Shown piece by piece: positions 30,062 to 39,297 of a stretch of DNA of 43,679 bases (within the stretch, counting starts at the first letter, position 1; the number at the start of each line of letters is the position of its first letter). The DNA is taken from positions 1 through 43,679 of the IMG/VR virus record IMGVR_UViG_3300043811_000011; one strand, written 5' to 3'. Both the position numbers and the translations under genes were made by a program. Below the pieces are notes generated by a model, which saw nothing but the letters and a program-made list of their open reading frames with translations, did not search any database and was not told where the DNA came from. This DNA comes from a virus.

Positions 30062-33000
30062 TTGCGAAAGCTCTTATTCCTCTTTCTGGTTCTCGCCGCA
30101 CCTCTCGGTGCGCAGCAGTGGAACCAACTTCGCTCAAATAGTACCTTTCCTTCGGCTACACCGATTACCGGAACTTATACGGGCTGTCTTGTAAATCTAG
30201 TAAGCCATCTTTGTCCCTCGCCCGGAACGAATTTCACTCCCTACGTTGTCCCTTCAGGAATTTTCAGCCAGCAGCCGATGATTTACGATCCGTTCGACAA
30301 GGGCGGCATCGGATACCTTGCGAGCAGTTCTTGTGCGTCGGGCGAATGGGGCTGCGGGATATTCTTTCAGAATGTTGGCCAAGACGACGGAACCTCGCAA
30401 ACTGGGGTACATGACGGCTGGGAGCTTTTCAATTCCTCTCCCTTCGTTCAATTAAACGGTACTGGGCTTGCTACCGGGACGGCCATTTCTTCAATCACTC
30501 AATCTGGAACCACCGTTACCATTGTCTTTGTCGCAGCCTCCGCCAGGTACGTTCCAACCGGAGCCGTTTTTCTAGTTCAGAACTCTTTAGTTACTGGCGC
30601 GAATGGGCAGCAAACCGTAGTCGGTAGCAATTGCGGAGTTTCCGGGGTCAATCCAGTCTACCAGCCTCTTTGCACGACTATCACTTACACCGTAATAACC
30701 TCGGCTTCAGCTTGTCAGAACACGGGAGGCACTGGCGGATGCTCGGCATTGGTAGGCGGCACCACATACGTCACTGGCCCAGGCCAACAAGCAAACCAGC
30801 CCTACCGTGAGCACACGCAAGGCTGCGCATTCGATACCAACAGAAATTTCTATTGGTGCACTACCGGAAGTGGCGACATTGAATCCCTGCCGGGGCAAAT
30901 CATCGTCGGGCACGTGGCGACCTATCAGCTTTATTTTGCCTATGAGAACAACTCGCCAACAGCGTCTTGTAATGCTGGTGGAATCACGGGACAAAAGTGT
31001 TGGTACTGGCAAGCGGTCTGCGGATTCACGACATCCATTTACTGCGAGGGTGGGCCAGGGAGCAATACAGCTCAGACTGTCCACGCGGCTACAGGAAACG
31101 GCTTGCCCTGTTCGACGGGCGCAACTCCGAATTGCGGCTATAAATTCCCGTTTATGACGTTCGAGCGGATTTGCGACTGCCTCATCATCATCGGCGGACA
31201 GTGGAACTCTACAATTGAGAACGAGATTCTTGTCTATTATATTGCCACGCAGACTTGGAAAAACATCACGCCGCCCTCCGGTTTTCATGCGCGCTGGGCG
31301 CAAGGCGATTCCAAGCTCCCGTCGCTCGGCGCATTCAGTCATCAAATACTCATATTCGGCGGCCAGTTCGGACAAGCCCTAACCCCAGGAGTATCAAACC
31401 CCGCTGGGTGTCCGCCTGGGCCTAGTCCTCCGCAAAGTTGTCTAAACGATACTTGGGTTTATGACACGATAGCTCAAACGCTGACGCAGACTATATCTTC
31501 AGGATGCACTTTAGCATGTCCTAGCAGCCCCCCTCCGAACCTAAGCCCGATGATGGATTGGGACCAATTCATCGGGAGAGTAGTTCATGTAGACAATCAG
31601 GGCACAGCAACAGGAACGAATACCTGCAACACAACGACTTGTGCTCACGTCTGGTTCTACGATCCCGTTTCGACAGATGCTAGTTTCGGCTGGACGGATA
31701 TGACCGCTGCTGCAATTACGGCTGGAACCTTGGGTTATAGCGGCTCACCTGCGATGATTCAAGGAACAAGCCCTCTCGCCTATAATTCCACGTGCTTTTT
31801 CAACGTTGCCACGAATCAGTTTGTATGTGACATCCGACCCGGAGGCGTTTCCGCTTCACAAGTTTGGACGCTGAACATGCCGATAGCGATAGGCGTACAA
31901 GCGAAGGAATGGCCCGGAGGCTGTACCTCTTGTTCGTCTCCGCAGCCCGTAGCGACAAGCAGACCGGCAAATGCTCCGGTCAACACAATTGGCTGGCAGA
32001 TTCCCGATGAATGGAACGTCACGCCGACCTCTCCGTGCACAGGAACGCCAATCGGATACGGATGCACGACGGCACAGCTTTCTCTTGTGAATTGCTCCAC
32101 GAGCGCCCCAGTCAACGGCCAGTTCTCAGCCTCTACTCTTTGGGCCGATGGCAATTTCAAGGGGATATGGATTAACACGCAAGACCCTGCGTTCACGGAA
32201 GGTACGCTCGATACCACGAATGTTTGCCTGACGCAAGTAGCGAGCGGGGGAGGGAATCTCCCTTCAACTCCGATGATTACCTGCTCCAGCGGTTCTCCGG
32301 TTGCAGCAACGTCTCTGCCTTGGAGTCTCTACAACGCAACCGTGTGTGCTTCGGGGATCTACATCGTCAATACAGGGGCAGGCGGGGCGACGTTCACAAT
32401 TCACCAAGCCAACAACGATTTGATTCACCAGCTCATAACAAATACAAGCTCTACAACGCTTGTCTTGGGAAGTAGAACCTTTGCAAGCGCAGACGGCTTC
32501 GTGATGAACGGGCCGACACACGCGAATTTTGCGCTTAATTCAATCCTATCTGTGTCCTGCACAAATCCACCGGCGATGACTACGATTGCCTCGGGAACGA
32601 CAGACCCCTGCACCACACCTTACGAGTCTTTCTTAGATTCGGCTTCGACGTGCGGAATCTTACGGAATGGCGGGATGCTCGGAGAACTCGCCTGTCAGGG
32701 AAACCTGCAAAACAGCAATGGGGATAATCTTCAGCAGTACGGTGCGCATTATGAGTTTTGGCAGGGACACACTGACTTCCATTTGGAAGCAACTCCGCAG
32801 AACGCGCAACTCTTTACTCAACCATCTCCATACAACGCGGGAGACGTGCAAAGCGCAGGAAAGGAATTCTCTTCTTTTGAAGCAAGGCTGACTCCTAACC
32901 TTGCCAATGGAAACCGATCAATTACCTTCGGAAACGGGCCGACAACGACGGCGACAGCCACGCTGGTAACGGGAAGCGATACGGCTTTTCTAACACAGGG

Positions 33001-36000
33001 ATATACGCCGCTTGATTTGTGGGCTGACTTCAATGCGCCAAACTGTTTTACATCAAATCTTCCGGGCAACGTGCACAGCAGTGATCCTGACGCTTGCGTG
33101 ACTTCGCCTATCTCCCGTACAGGAACGACCTCAGCATGGACCTATACGACACCTACAGGATTCGTAATCGCCTCTACGCAGACCATCTTTGGAACAGCGA
33201 CAGGCACGAACGCTCCGGGTTGGGCAATGCAAGTCGATACGGCAGGAAACGGAGTGGAGTTTGGCATAAGCCGAATGGCCCAGCACTGGCCTGCTTCGTT
33301 GGAGTTTCTATCACAGGGAGCGGAGATTCGCATTGGCCTAATGCCGGACCAGAGCTCTGCCGTGATGAACCTTGCCACGCCGCAATCCTACCTAACACCC
33401 TGGACCGAGTACTACCCGATCAAAGACATCTGGATTAACTTCTTCACGTCCGCACCTTCTTCGCCGTCTGACACTTTCGTTGAATATCAACAGGCGCTTG
33501 TAGGGCGCTTCCCGTACTTCACCTATAACCCGATGCTTCCGACGCCGATACCGAATCCCTGCGCTGAGGATTTGTACTACATCAACCTTTCGACGCAGCC
33601 CAGCTTCGCCTCTGGAGCAACTTCTGCGAATGCCTGCAAATTGCTCGCCGATACCGGATGCTCAACAGGATGTTTTGGGCAGAACGCCACAATGCTGACC
33701 ACAATGTATAACTTCCCGTCCTATATCTGGAACGGTGGTGGACCGAACCAGCAAGACGGTGCAATGGCTGCTTATTATCAGTGGCTGCAACGGGGCTGGA
33801 ACGGCACGGAAATGGTTCTTTCAGGCTCACAGCCGGGAAAACTGCAATGGTCTGAGAACTTCTATCAAGACCAGATAGGAAAGGGCTGCGTACCGCGCTC
33901 AGACTTCGCAGGGAATTGGCGGGGAGTCTCCTACTCAAACAATATTTTCGCGGTCAGTGGATTTCCCAACAAGACGACGACCTTCAATCTGGGCCAAAGG
34001 CAGAACTGCGACGGTGATTTGAATAACGATCACTACCATCACGAGGGCACCACTGCCTTCTATCTTCTTACTGCCAACTACTGGATTGGACAGCAGGTAA
34101 TTGCACAAGGACTGGTGGACTTCGCCGTGGGCACAAACTTTCCGTATAACCATCCGGCATTGCTTACAGGTCACTCCGTGTGCGCTGCCACTCGCTCTTG
34201 CGCTCACGCGCTCGGCGTTGGCTCAATGATTCTCGCTCTCGCCTGCGGAATGCACAATCCTATTGCCTATTCAGGAACCTCTTGCCAATCGACCGCGCTT
34301 GCTCCGATGGAGAGTATCGCCGCTTATGGCTTGCTCGCCCCGGCATTCGCGTCGGGATATTCTCTTCCGCCGTACTCCATCACGGAGCTTTCAGACTGTC
34401 AGGCCATGCCGCAGAGTGGCTCTGGCTCGGGACATTCAATCTATCCTTCGCAATGTTCAACAGGGCAAAGCATTCGGGGGTACTTTCTAACCGGACTCAA
34501 TCCTAACGGTTCTGCCGATGATTGCGCTGGATCAACGCCCCCATGTAATGCGCCTGTGAATTACCACGTTGCCAAAGGCTTCATGAATCAGTCGGCGCAG
34601 TTCGACCTGCTTCTCTTCGATGAAACAGAGAACCTTTTCCGTGGGCCTCTTTTCGCGGCATCGCAGACGGTATTAAACGATGGACTTGCCACAAACGTGA
34701 GCGTTCCTATAACCGATGCAGGGATTCAGCAGAGCATGCTTGGCTCGGGATACTGGTTCCTTCACGAAGATTTTGTTTCCGGTTCAGGTCCATCCACTTC
34801 GGGCGTGCCCTATCAGACCTACCCCGGCTATGCAAATACCACGCCGCCATGCAACACGAACAACGACTGCTCACGAACTACCGGACTGGGAAACTTCTTC
34901 GGGGAGAACTATACCCAATGGGCCTCTGTCTGCCGCGAGACTAACTCAATGGTTGACCTGAACCTGCAAAGCATTCAACCTTCATGGGAGCTTTACATCG
35001 AACGCATGGGAAGCGGTGCTTACTCCGAACTCTACTCCCCGGAAATGATGTACACGGACAACTGCATCATCAACCACAACCTAGCTAATCCGAACTCTTA
35101 CACGCTCGGCCCTGTTCCTGTCTTGCAAGACATCCCCATCAGCCCGTCATCTTGCTCAGGATCGTGCACCATCACATGGACGCCGCCAGTAGGATTGACT
35201 TCCATAAACGGAACCACCTATCGCCTGACTTATTCTCAGAACTCGATCATCAACTGGCAGCAATTCTATCCGAACTGCACAGGCACCTACACGGAAGGAA
35301 CGTGTCCGCTGGCGGCTTCGATTACGAGCGCCCCTGATGGCAGCGGAGGGTGGAACCTCGGGCAAGACCCCGGCTCGAATGTGCAGTCTTGGTTCTCGAC
35401 AACTCCGATCAATGACCCTGCGTTGCAGACTGCGAATGGTTCTTACTCCGTCACGCTTCCTTCTGGCACGTGGAATCTGAAACTCAAGGCTTATGCCCAA
35501 GCGCCGAATACGATTTACGTCTCGCAATCAGGCGGGGCGTATTCAGGAGTGGGAACGGTCTGCCCTGGACAGACGACCATCAGCGTTGCGAACTTCAACA
35601 CAGGTTCTTTCTGGGCAGCCACAGCCACACCCGGAAAGATTTCACCGGGAGCCTTGGTCTATTTCTGCGGAACGCTCGCTTCGGCAGTCAATGTTAATCT
35701 CCTGAAATGGCAGGGCAGCGGCCTAAGCGGAAGTCCGATCACCTTCATGGGCGATACCGGATCAATCCTTCAATCTCCAGCATTCCCGGCTGGTGCGTCC
35801 GGTGGTGGAATCAACCTCAACGGACAGTCCTACATCACCTTCAACAACGTCACTGTTCATAACACGCTCAACGGTACGTCTACGAATACTTGCCCCGGTG
35901 GACCGTGCACTTCTCAGCAGACCTCGAACGCTTGGAACCTGCAAAACTCCTCGAATATCGTCATCGAAAACTCCACCTGCGAGAACCTCTACATCCACGT

Positions 36001-37453
36001 TTCAGGCGACCCGATCACCGGAGAACCAGACACGAGCAATATCAACTGTGTGTGGGCCAACGCTTTCGGATCAAACATCACGATCACGCATAACACGATG
36101 CATGACATCGGATGGGCCATCTTCTTTCTCGGCTCACAGACAGGCACAGCGGGACCGACGATCACGAACAACAATATTTACAACTATGTGCACGGCGTGG
36201 CGTTTGGAATAAATGCTACCGGACAAATTGCGCAGAATATCCTCATAGACTCGAACCAACTTCACGACACGGCTAACTGGACAGATGGCGGTTGCTCTGG
36301 AACCGGCTGCCAAGACCACATTGACGGAATCCATACCTATGTTCAGGACGGCGGAACGAACGGCGGGACCATCAACGGAATGCAGATTTCTAATAACTGG
36401 TTCTACGGAACGTGGCCGCAGAACACCACTGCCGCTCTTTACTGTCAGGGCGGGCAAGGCGGCACGCAGGGGGTGCAGGAAAACTACTCGGTATTTAACA
36501 ATGTCTTCGATGTCTCAGGGCAATCGGCAATCGTAGGCGGCAATGGAGCAATGTCCTGCTATCCGTGGACTGGAACGAACATTCTGGCAAATAACACCTT
36601 CATCGGAGACTCCACGACCGTACACCAATGCCTCACGATTCAAGGGCAAGCCGGGGAAGTCCTCTACATGGAGAACAACCTGTTTGCCAACTGCGGAGTG
36701 GACATCCTGAGCGGTACAGGTTTAGGCGGTCCTCCTCCGGTATTAAACTGGCTAGTAAACGGCTATGAGAGCAACACTGGTCCTAATCCTTGGCAGTGGA
36801 ACGGAGTCAATCAGAGCACGTTCTCAGGCTTTCAATCGGCCTGTGCCTGTGACGCTTCGCCGTCTTTCAATCAATCAGCACTTGACGTAAACTTGACGAC
36901 CTACATCCCGAACGGGGGGTCAAGTGCCATCGGAATCGGGGCGAATCTATCCTCGCTTAACTCAGGTCTTGCTACGGATAGCACGTTAGGCGGGACCGTA
37001 ACTCCTACTACTCGCCCCGGCTCGGGAGTGACGATAGGTGCGCGCAATGGTACAGGCTCTGGCGGCGGCTCGGTAACTCTTACACCGACAACGAATACTT
37101 TCCCATCTGAACTCGTGGGCGTAACCAGCCCTGCGGCGAGCTTCACGTTGACCAACACCAAATCCGCGTCACTAACCGGGATTACTCCGACGCTTTCAGT
37201 TGGAACGCAGTTCACCATCTCTTCAAACGGATGCAGTAGCGGAACGCTGGGACCGGGGAACGTCACACCGACCAGTTGCGTTATTCAGGTCACTTTCACG
37301 CCAACGAGCCTAGGCCTCAAAACGGATACGCTATCGGTTGCGGATTCAGATGTAACCAGCCCGCAGACTTCGGCCCTAGCGGGTACTGGGATTCCGCCTT
37401 CAGTAGGTTTCCCAAGCAACCCTTTGACGCCGCCCGGTATGGCGGTCAGATAG
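30062..37453 (+). CDS. giant exported multidomain protein (2463 aa)
   Basis: The frame is open from 29984, but the hydrophobic leader RKLLFLFLVLAAPLGA before Q18 starts at TTG 30062, two bases after the previous gene's stop. Domains in order (approximate residues): N-terminal Cys-rich beta region; Kelch-like repeats (365-480: LIIIGGQWNSTIENEILVYYIATQTWKNI, QILIFGGQFG); further beta domains; an all-helical, lyase-like region with DHYHHEGTTAFYLLTANYW (about 1325-1550); a short Ig-like part (SCTITWTPPVGLTSINGTTYRLTY); a parallel beta-helix (about 1880-2280, repeated NITITHNTMHD, PTITNNNIYNY); and a choice-of-anchor-D domain (about 2340-2447). Many Cys fit an oxidising location. It is probably an adhesin/depolymerase. 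Cleavage and virion attachment are unknown. Confidence 0.75.
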   Translation: MRKLLFLFLVLAAPLGAQQWNQLRSNSTFPSATPITGTYTGCLVNLVSHLCPSPGTNFTPYVVPSGIFSQQPMIYDPFDKGGIGYLASSSCASGEWGCGIFFQNVGQDDGTSQTGVHDGWELFNSSPFVQLNGTGLATGTAISSITQSGTTVTIVFVAASARYVPTGAVFLVQNSLVTGANGQQTVVGSNCGVSGVNPVYQPLCTTITYTVITSASACQNTGGTGGCSALVGGTTYVTGPGQQANQPYREHTQGCAFDTNRNFYWCTTGSGDIESLPGQIIVGHVATYQLYFAYENNSPTASCNAGGITGQKCWYWQAVCGFTTSIYCEGGPGSNTAQTVHAATGNGLPCSTGATPNCGYKFPFMTFERICDCLIIIGGQWNSTIENEILVYYIATQTWKNITPPSGFHARWAQGDSKLPSLGAFSHQILIFGGQFGQALTPGVSNPAGCPPGPSPPQSCLNDTWVYDTIAQTLTQTISSGCTLACPSSPPPNLSPMMDWDQFIGRVVHVDNQGTATGTNTCNTTTCAHVWFYDPVSTDASFGWTDMTAAAITAGTLGYSGSPAMIQGTSPLAYNSTCFFNVATNQFVCDIRPGGVSASQVWTLNMPIAIGVQAKEWPGGCTSCSSPQPVATSRPANAPVNTIGWQIPDEWNVTPTSPCTGTPIGYGCTTAQLSLVNCSTSAPVNGQFSASTLWADGNFKGIWINTQDPAFTEGTLDTTNVCLTQVASGGGNLPSTPMITCSSGSPVAATSLPWSLYNATVCASGIYIVNTGAGGATFTIHQANNDLIHQLITNTSSTTLVLGSRTFASADGFVMNGPTHANFALNSILSVSCTNPPAMTTIASGTTDPCTTPYESFLDSASTCGILRNGGMLGELACQGNLQNSNGDNLQQYGAHYEFWQGHTDFHLEATPQNAQLFTQPSPYNAGDVQSAGKEFSSFEARLTPNLANGNRSITFGNGPTTTATATLVTGSDTAFLTQGYTPLDLWADFNAPNCFTSNLPGNVHSSDPDACVTSPISRTGTTSAWTYTTPTGFVIASTQTIFGTATGTNAPGWAMQVDTAGNGVEFGISRMAQHWPASLEFLSQGAEIRIGLMPDQSSAVMNLATPQSYLTPWTEYYPIKDIWINFFTSAPSSPSDTFVEYQQALVGRFPYFTYNPMLPTPIPNPCAEDLYYINLSTQPSFASGATSANACKLLADTGCSTGCFGQNATMLTTMYNFPSYIWNGGGPNQQDGAMAAYYQWLQRGWNGTEMVLSGSQPGKLQWSENFYQDQIGKGCVPRSDFAGNWRGVSYSNNIFAVSGFPNKTTTFNLGQRQNCDGDLNNDHYHHEGTTAFYLLTANYWIGQQVIAQGLVDFAVGTNFPYNHPALLTGHSVCAATRSCAHALGVGSMILALACGMHNPIAYSGTSCQSTALAPMESIAAYGLLAPAFASGYSLPPYSITELSDCQAMPQSGSGSGHSIYPSQCSTGQSIRGYFLTGLNPNGSADDCAGSTPPCNAPVNYHVAKGFMNQSAQFDLLLFDETENLFRGPLFAASQTVLNDGLATNVSVPITDAGIQQSMLGSGYWFLHEDFVSGSGPSTSGVPYQTYPGYANTTPPCNTNNDCSRTTGLGNFFGENYTQWASVCRETNSMVDLNLQSIQPSWELYIERMGSGAYSELYSPEMMYTDNCIINHNLANPNSYTLGPVPVLQDIPISPSSCSGSCTITWTPPVGLTSINGTTYRLTYSQNSIINWQQFYPNCTGTYTEGTCPLAASITSAPDGSGGWNLGQDPGSNVQSWFSTTPINDPALQTANGSYSVTLPSGTWNLKLKAYAQAPNTIYVSQSGGAYSGVGTVCPGQTTISVANFNTGSFWAATATPGKISPGALVYFCGTLASAVNVNLLKWQGSGLSGSPITFMGDTGSILQSPAFPAGASGGGINLNGQSYITFNNVTVHNTLNGTSTNTCPGGPCTSQQTSNAWNLQNSSNIVIENSTCENLYIHVSGDPITGEPDTSNINCVWANAFGSNITITHNTMHDIGWAIFFLGSQTGTAGPTITNNNIYNYVHGVAFGINATGQIAQNILIDSNQLHDTANWTDGGCSGTGCQDHIDGIHTYVQDGGTNGGTINGMQISNNWFYGTWPQNTTAALYCQGGQGGTQGVQENYSVFNNVFDVSGQSAIVGGNGAMSCYPWTGTNILANNTFIGDSTTVHQCLTIQGQAGEVLYMENNLFANCGVDILSGTGLGGPPPVLNWLVNGYESNTGPNPWQWNGVNQSTFSGFQSACACDASPSFNQSALDVNLTTYIPNGGSSAIGIGANLSSLNSGLATDSTLGGTVTPTTRPGSGVTIGARNGTGSGGGSVTLTPTTNTFPSELVGVTSPAASFTLTNTKSASLTGITPTLSVGTQFTISSNGCSSGTLGPGNVTPTSCVIQVTFTPTSLGLKTDTLSVADSDVTSPQTSALAGTGIPPSVGFPSNPLTPPGMAVR

Positions 37454-37462
37454 GAGGATGAA

Positions 37463-37831
37463 ATGCTTCACGTAATTGCGCTAACGATTATCTCGCTGTT
37501 GCAAACCACGACGCCGACTGCGACTCGCATCATTGGTGGGCCCGTAGTCTGGTCCGTTGATCCTAGTGTGACCTTCGCACAGTGCGGTACGCCGCCAGCA
37601 GGAGTTTTCAGCCATTGCGACTATGGCAGCGGTTCGGCTTACTCGACGGGAGCAACAGACTCGCATTGCCCCACGAGCGCCGCATGTTGGGTTATATTTT
37701 TGCCGATACCAGGATCAACTAGTGCGGTATCTTCGGTGAACGGTAAGACTGGAGCGGTAGTGTTGGCAGCGACATCTACTGCCACATTTGCTCCGAGCGG
37801 GGCTGCAACAGTAACGACAGTAATACAGTAG
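37463..37831 (+). CDS. small fibre-tip-like protein
   Basis: This 122-residue protein starts at ATG 37463 behind AGGAGGATGAA. The N-terminus is hydrophobic (LHVIALTIISLLQ) without a positive charge, so it is a weak signal peptide at best. The middle has four Cys. VSSVNGKTGAVVLAATS near residue 90-107 is the VNGKTGAV motif common in fibre proteins. It ends in a Thr-rich tail. It may be a fibre accessory or a leftover fibre fragment. Confidence 0.6.
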   Translation: MLHVIALTIISLLQTTTPTATRIIGGPVVWSVDPSVTFAQCGTPPAGVFSHCDYGSGSAYSTGATDSHCPTSAACWVIFLPIPGSTSAVSSVNGKTGAVVLAATSTATFAPSGAATVTTVIQ

Positions 37832-37870
37832 GGCCGCGACCTGGAACGCGGTAGGTAAAAGGGGAGACTA

Positions 37871-38206
37871 ATGCTAACTGCCGTAACGAACGCTTCGCAC
37901 TACGCTTGGGGAGATTGGTTTCTTGGCATCATGCGGTCGTTCCTAAGCGGAGCGGCGGTGGCACTCACTACAGGAACAGGCGGAGCCGTTCTCGGTATTC
38001 CAGGTCCGATGGTCTGGAAGCTCATGGGAATAAACTTCGTGCTCATGGGACTTTACCGCATGGGTGAGTTTCTTCAGTTGCACGGTGCTCCAGATCCTGT
38101 GGCGCAGGCGGCTGCGTTGCAAAAGGCTGAAGTCGCAGGGAAGCAAGTTGTTGCGGCGGTAGCAGAAGCCAAGGCAACAGCACCGGAACCTGTAGCTAAG
38201 GATTAA
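37871..38206 (+). CDS. membrane protein, holin candidate 1
   Basis: This 111-residue protein starts at ATG 37871 behind AAAAGGGGAGAC. It has two hydrophobic stretches (FLGIMRSFLSGAAVALTTGTGGAVLGIPG and MVWKLMGINFVLMGLYRM) and an Ala/Lys-rich cytoplasmic tail (AAALQKAEVAGKQVVAAVAEAKATAPEPVAKD). The arrangement and the place before a cell-wall hydrolase suggest a holin. In related podoviruses similar proteins are also called DUF-type membrane proteins of unknown role. Confidence 0.6.
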   Translation: MLTAVTNASHYAWGDWFLGIMRSFLSGAAVALTTGTGGAVLGIPGPMVWKLMGINFVLMGLYRMGEFLQLHGAPDPVAQAAALQKAEVAGKQVVAAVAEAKATAPEPVAKD

Positions 38207-38207
38207 C

Positions 38208-38657
38208 ATGAGGGGCGATTCCGTGATTCAGCAGTCGCGCACCGAGGCTGATAAGACCTCCTCGGTCTCTATCCCTGTCATCAACTTTGTTGACCGGGCA
38301 CTGGAGACCGAGCGGCGGCTTACGGATTCAGAGACTTATCGTGTCGAGCGCGAAGTAGCACACCTGAAGGAACTGCACGGTCTGGAAATAAAGGTTCTGC
38401 AGCTTCAGAGAGATAAGGACTACGAGGAAATTCAGCGCAGACTTTCAGACCTCAACCATGCCCACGCACAGAACGCCATCGACAAAGGCGGATTCGTGCC
38501 CTACGCCCTCTATAACCAGTTCGTGGACGGGAACGCCAAGTGGCGCGAGGAAGTAAACAAGACCCTGAGCGTCACGGCAGGGAAGTCCAGTCAGACAGTA
38601 CTGATAATTGGATTCATGTTCGCGGTGATTCAGATAGCTTTACACTTCTGGCACTAA
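38208..38657 (+). CDS. coiled-coil protein with C-terminal membrane anchor
   Basis: This 149-residue protein starts at ATG 38208. Residues of about 30-85 form a charged coiled coil (DRALETERRLTDSETYRVEREVAHLKELHGLEIKVLQLQRDKDYEEIQRRL). One membrane segment lies at the very C-terminus (SSQTVLIIGFMFAVIQIALHFWH). This could be a tail-anchored lysis regulator or antiholin. It is not a typical inner-membrane spanin, which is anchored at its N-terminus. Confidence 0.6.
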   Translation: MRGDSVIQQSRTEADKTSSVSIPVINFVDRALETERRLTDSETYRVEREVAHLKELHGLEIKVLQLQRDKDYEEIQRRLSDLNHAHAQNAIDKGGFVPYALYNQFVDGNAKWREEVNKTLSVTAGKSSQTVLIIGFMFAVIQIALHFWH

Positions 38658-38668
38658 AGGAGAATCAC

Positions 38669-38836
38669 ATGCTAGGACTAGTATTAGTAATCGCAGCGGC
38701 CATTTGTTGCACTATCGCAGCGTTTTGGTATCCGGGCGCGCCGTCTCCGATACGTCCGCATCTCGGCTGGCTCGGCGTGGCGCTGTATTTCTGGTCTATC
38801 GTGTTCGCGGGAGTAGCTAGCGGCCTTCACCGGTGA
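38669..38836 (+). CDS. small membrane protein, holin candidate 2
   Basis: This 55-residue protein starts at ATG 38669 behind AAAGGAG. It has two membrane segments (LGLVLVIAAAICCTIAAFWY and LGWLGVALYFWSIVFAGVASG) separated by a short PGAPSPIRPH loop and followed by a basic end. It overlaps the hydrolase start by 4 bases, which makes it the stronger holin candidate by position. Confidence 0.6.
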   Translation: MLGLVLVIAAAICCTIAAFWYPGAPSPIRPHLGWLGVALYFWSIVFAGVASGLHR

Positions 38837-39258
38837 GACCGCAGCCCTATGAAGAACTCTCGCAAAGCGACCTAATGAAGTTGTGTGTCTGGCGCGAGGC
38901 TAGAGGAGAAGGACTACTCGGCAAGCGTGGAGTCGCTCACGTCATCGTCAACAGGGCGGCAGACCCTTGCTGGTGGGGCGATGATATTCCCTCGGTGATT
39001 CTGAAGCCTTGGCAGTTCTCCAGCTTTAACGTGGGAGACCCAAACGCGGATAAATGGCCCGAGGATAGCGACCCATCGTTTCAGGATTGCTCGGATGTGT
39101 GCAATGCGGTATTAGCTGGTACGGATAAAGACATCACTGGCGGGGCCACGTTCTACAACGATTCGAGCATCAACGAGCCCACCGACTGGATAAAGGCGGG
39201 CTACATTCTGACCTTGCAAGTTGGGAGATTATCTTTTTACGAAGCGCCAACGAAATGA
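38833..39258 (+). CDS. cell-wall hydrolase, SleB-like (endolysin)
   Basis: This 141-residue protein starts at GTG 38833 (GTGA overlap). WREARGEG with catalytic-type E22, GVAHVIVNRA (33-42), then SVILKPWQFSSF (54-65) and late GATFYND are the signature of the SleB/Hydrolase_2 family of peptidoglycan-cleaving enzymes. It has no signal peptide or signal-anchor sequence, so it should need a holin to reach the wall. It is the probable endolysin. Confidence 0.85.
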   Translation: MRPQPYEELSQSDLMKLCVWREARGEGLLGKRGVAHVIVNRAADPCWWGDDIPSVILKPWQFSSFNVGDPNADKWPEDSDPSFQDCSDVCNAVLAGTDKDITGGATFYNDSSINEPTDWIKAGYILTLQVGRLSFYEAPTK

Positions 39259-39297
39259 CGTTGCTTTTGGGCCAAATCAGATTATCATGGAGCCACA

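Noticed and set aside
35793-36212. 139-codon ORF inside the giant gene in another frame
   Set aside because: Its composition (Ser/Thr/Arg-rich, no motif) and the beta-helix repeats in the main frame mark it as a shadow ORF.
38208-38657. Inner-membrane spanin call for the coiled-coil protein
   Set aside because: The membrane segment is at the C-terminus, opposite to the usual i-spanin layout. A spanin pair with the downstream lipoprotein cannot be claimed.
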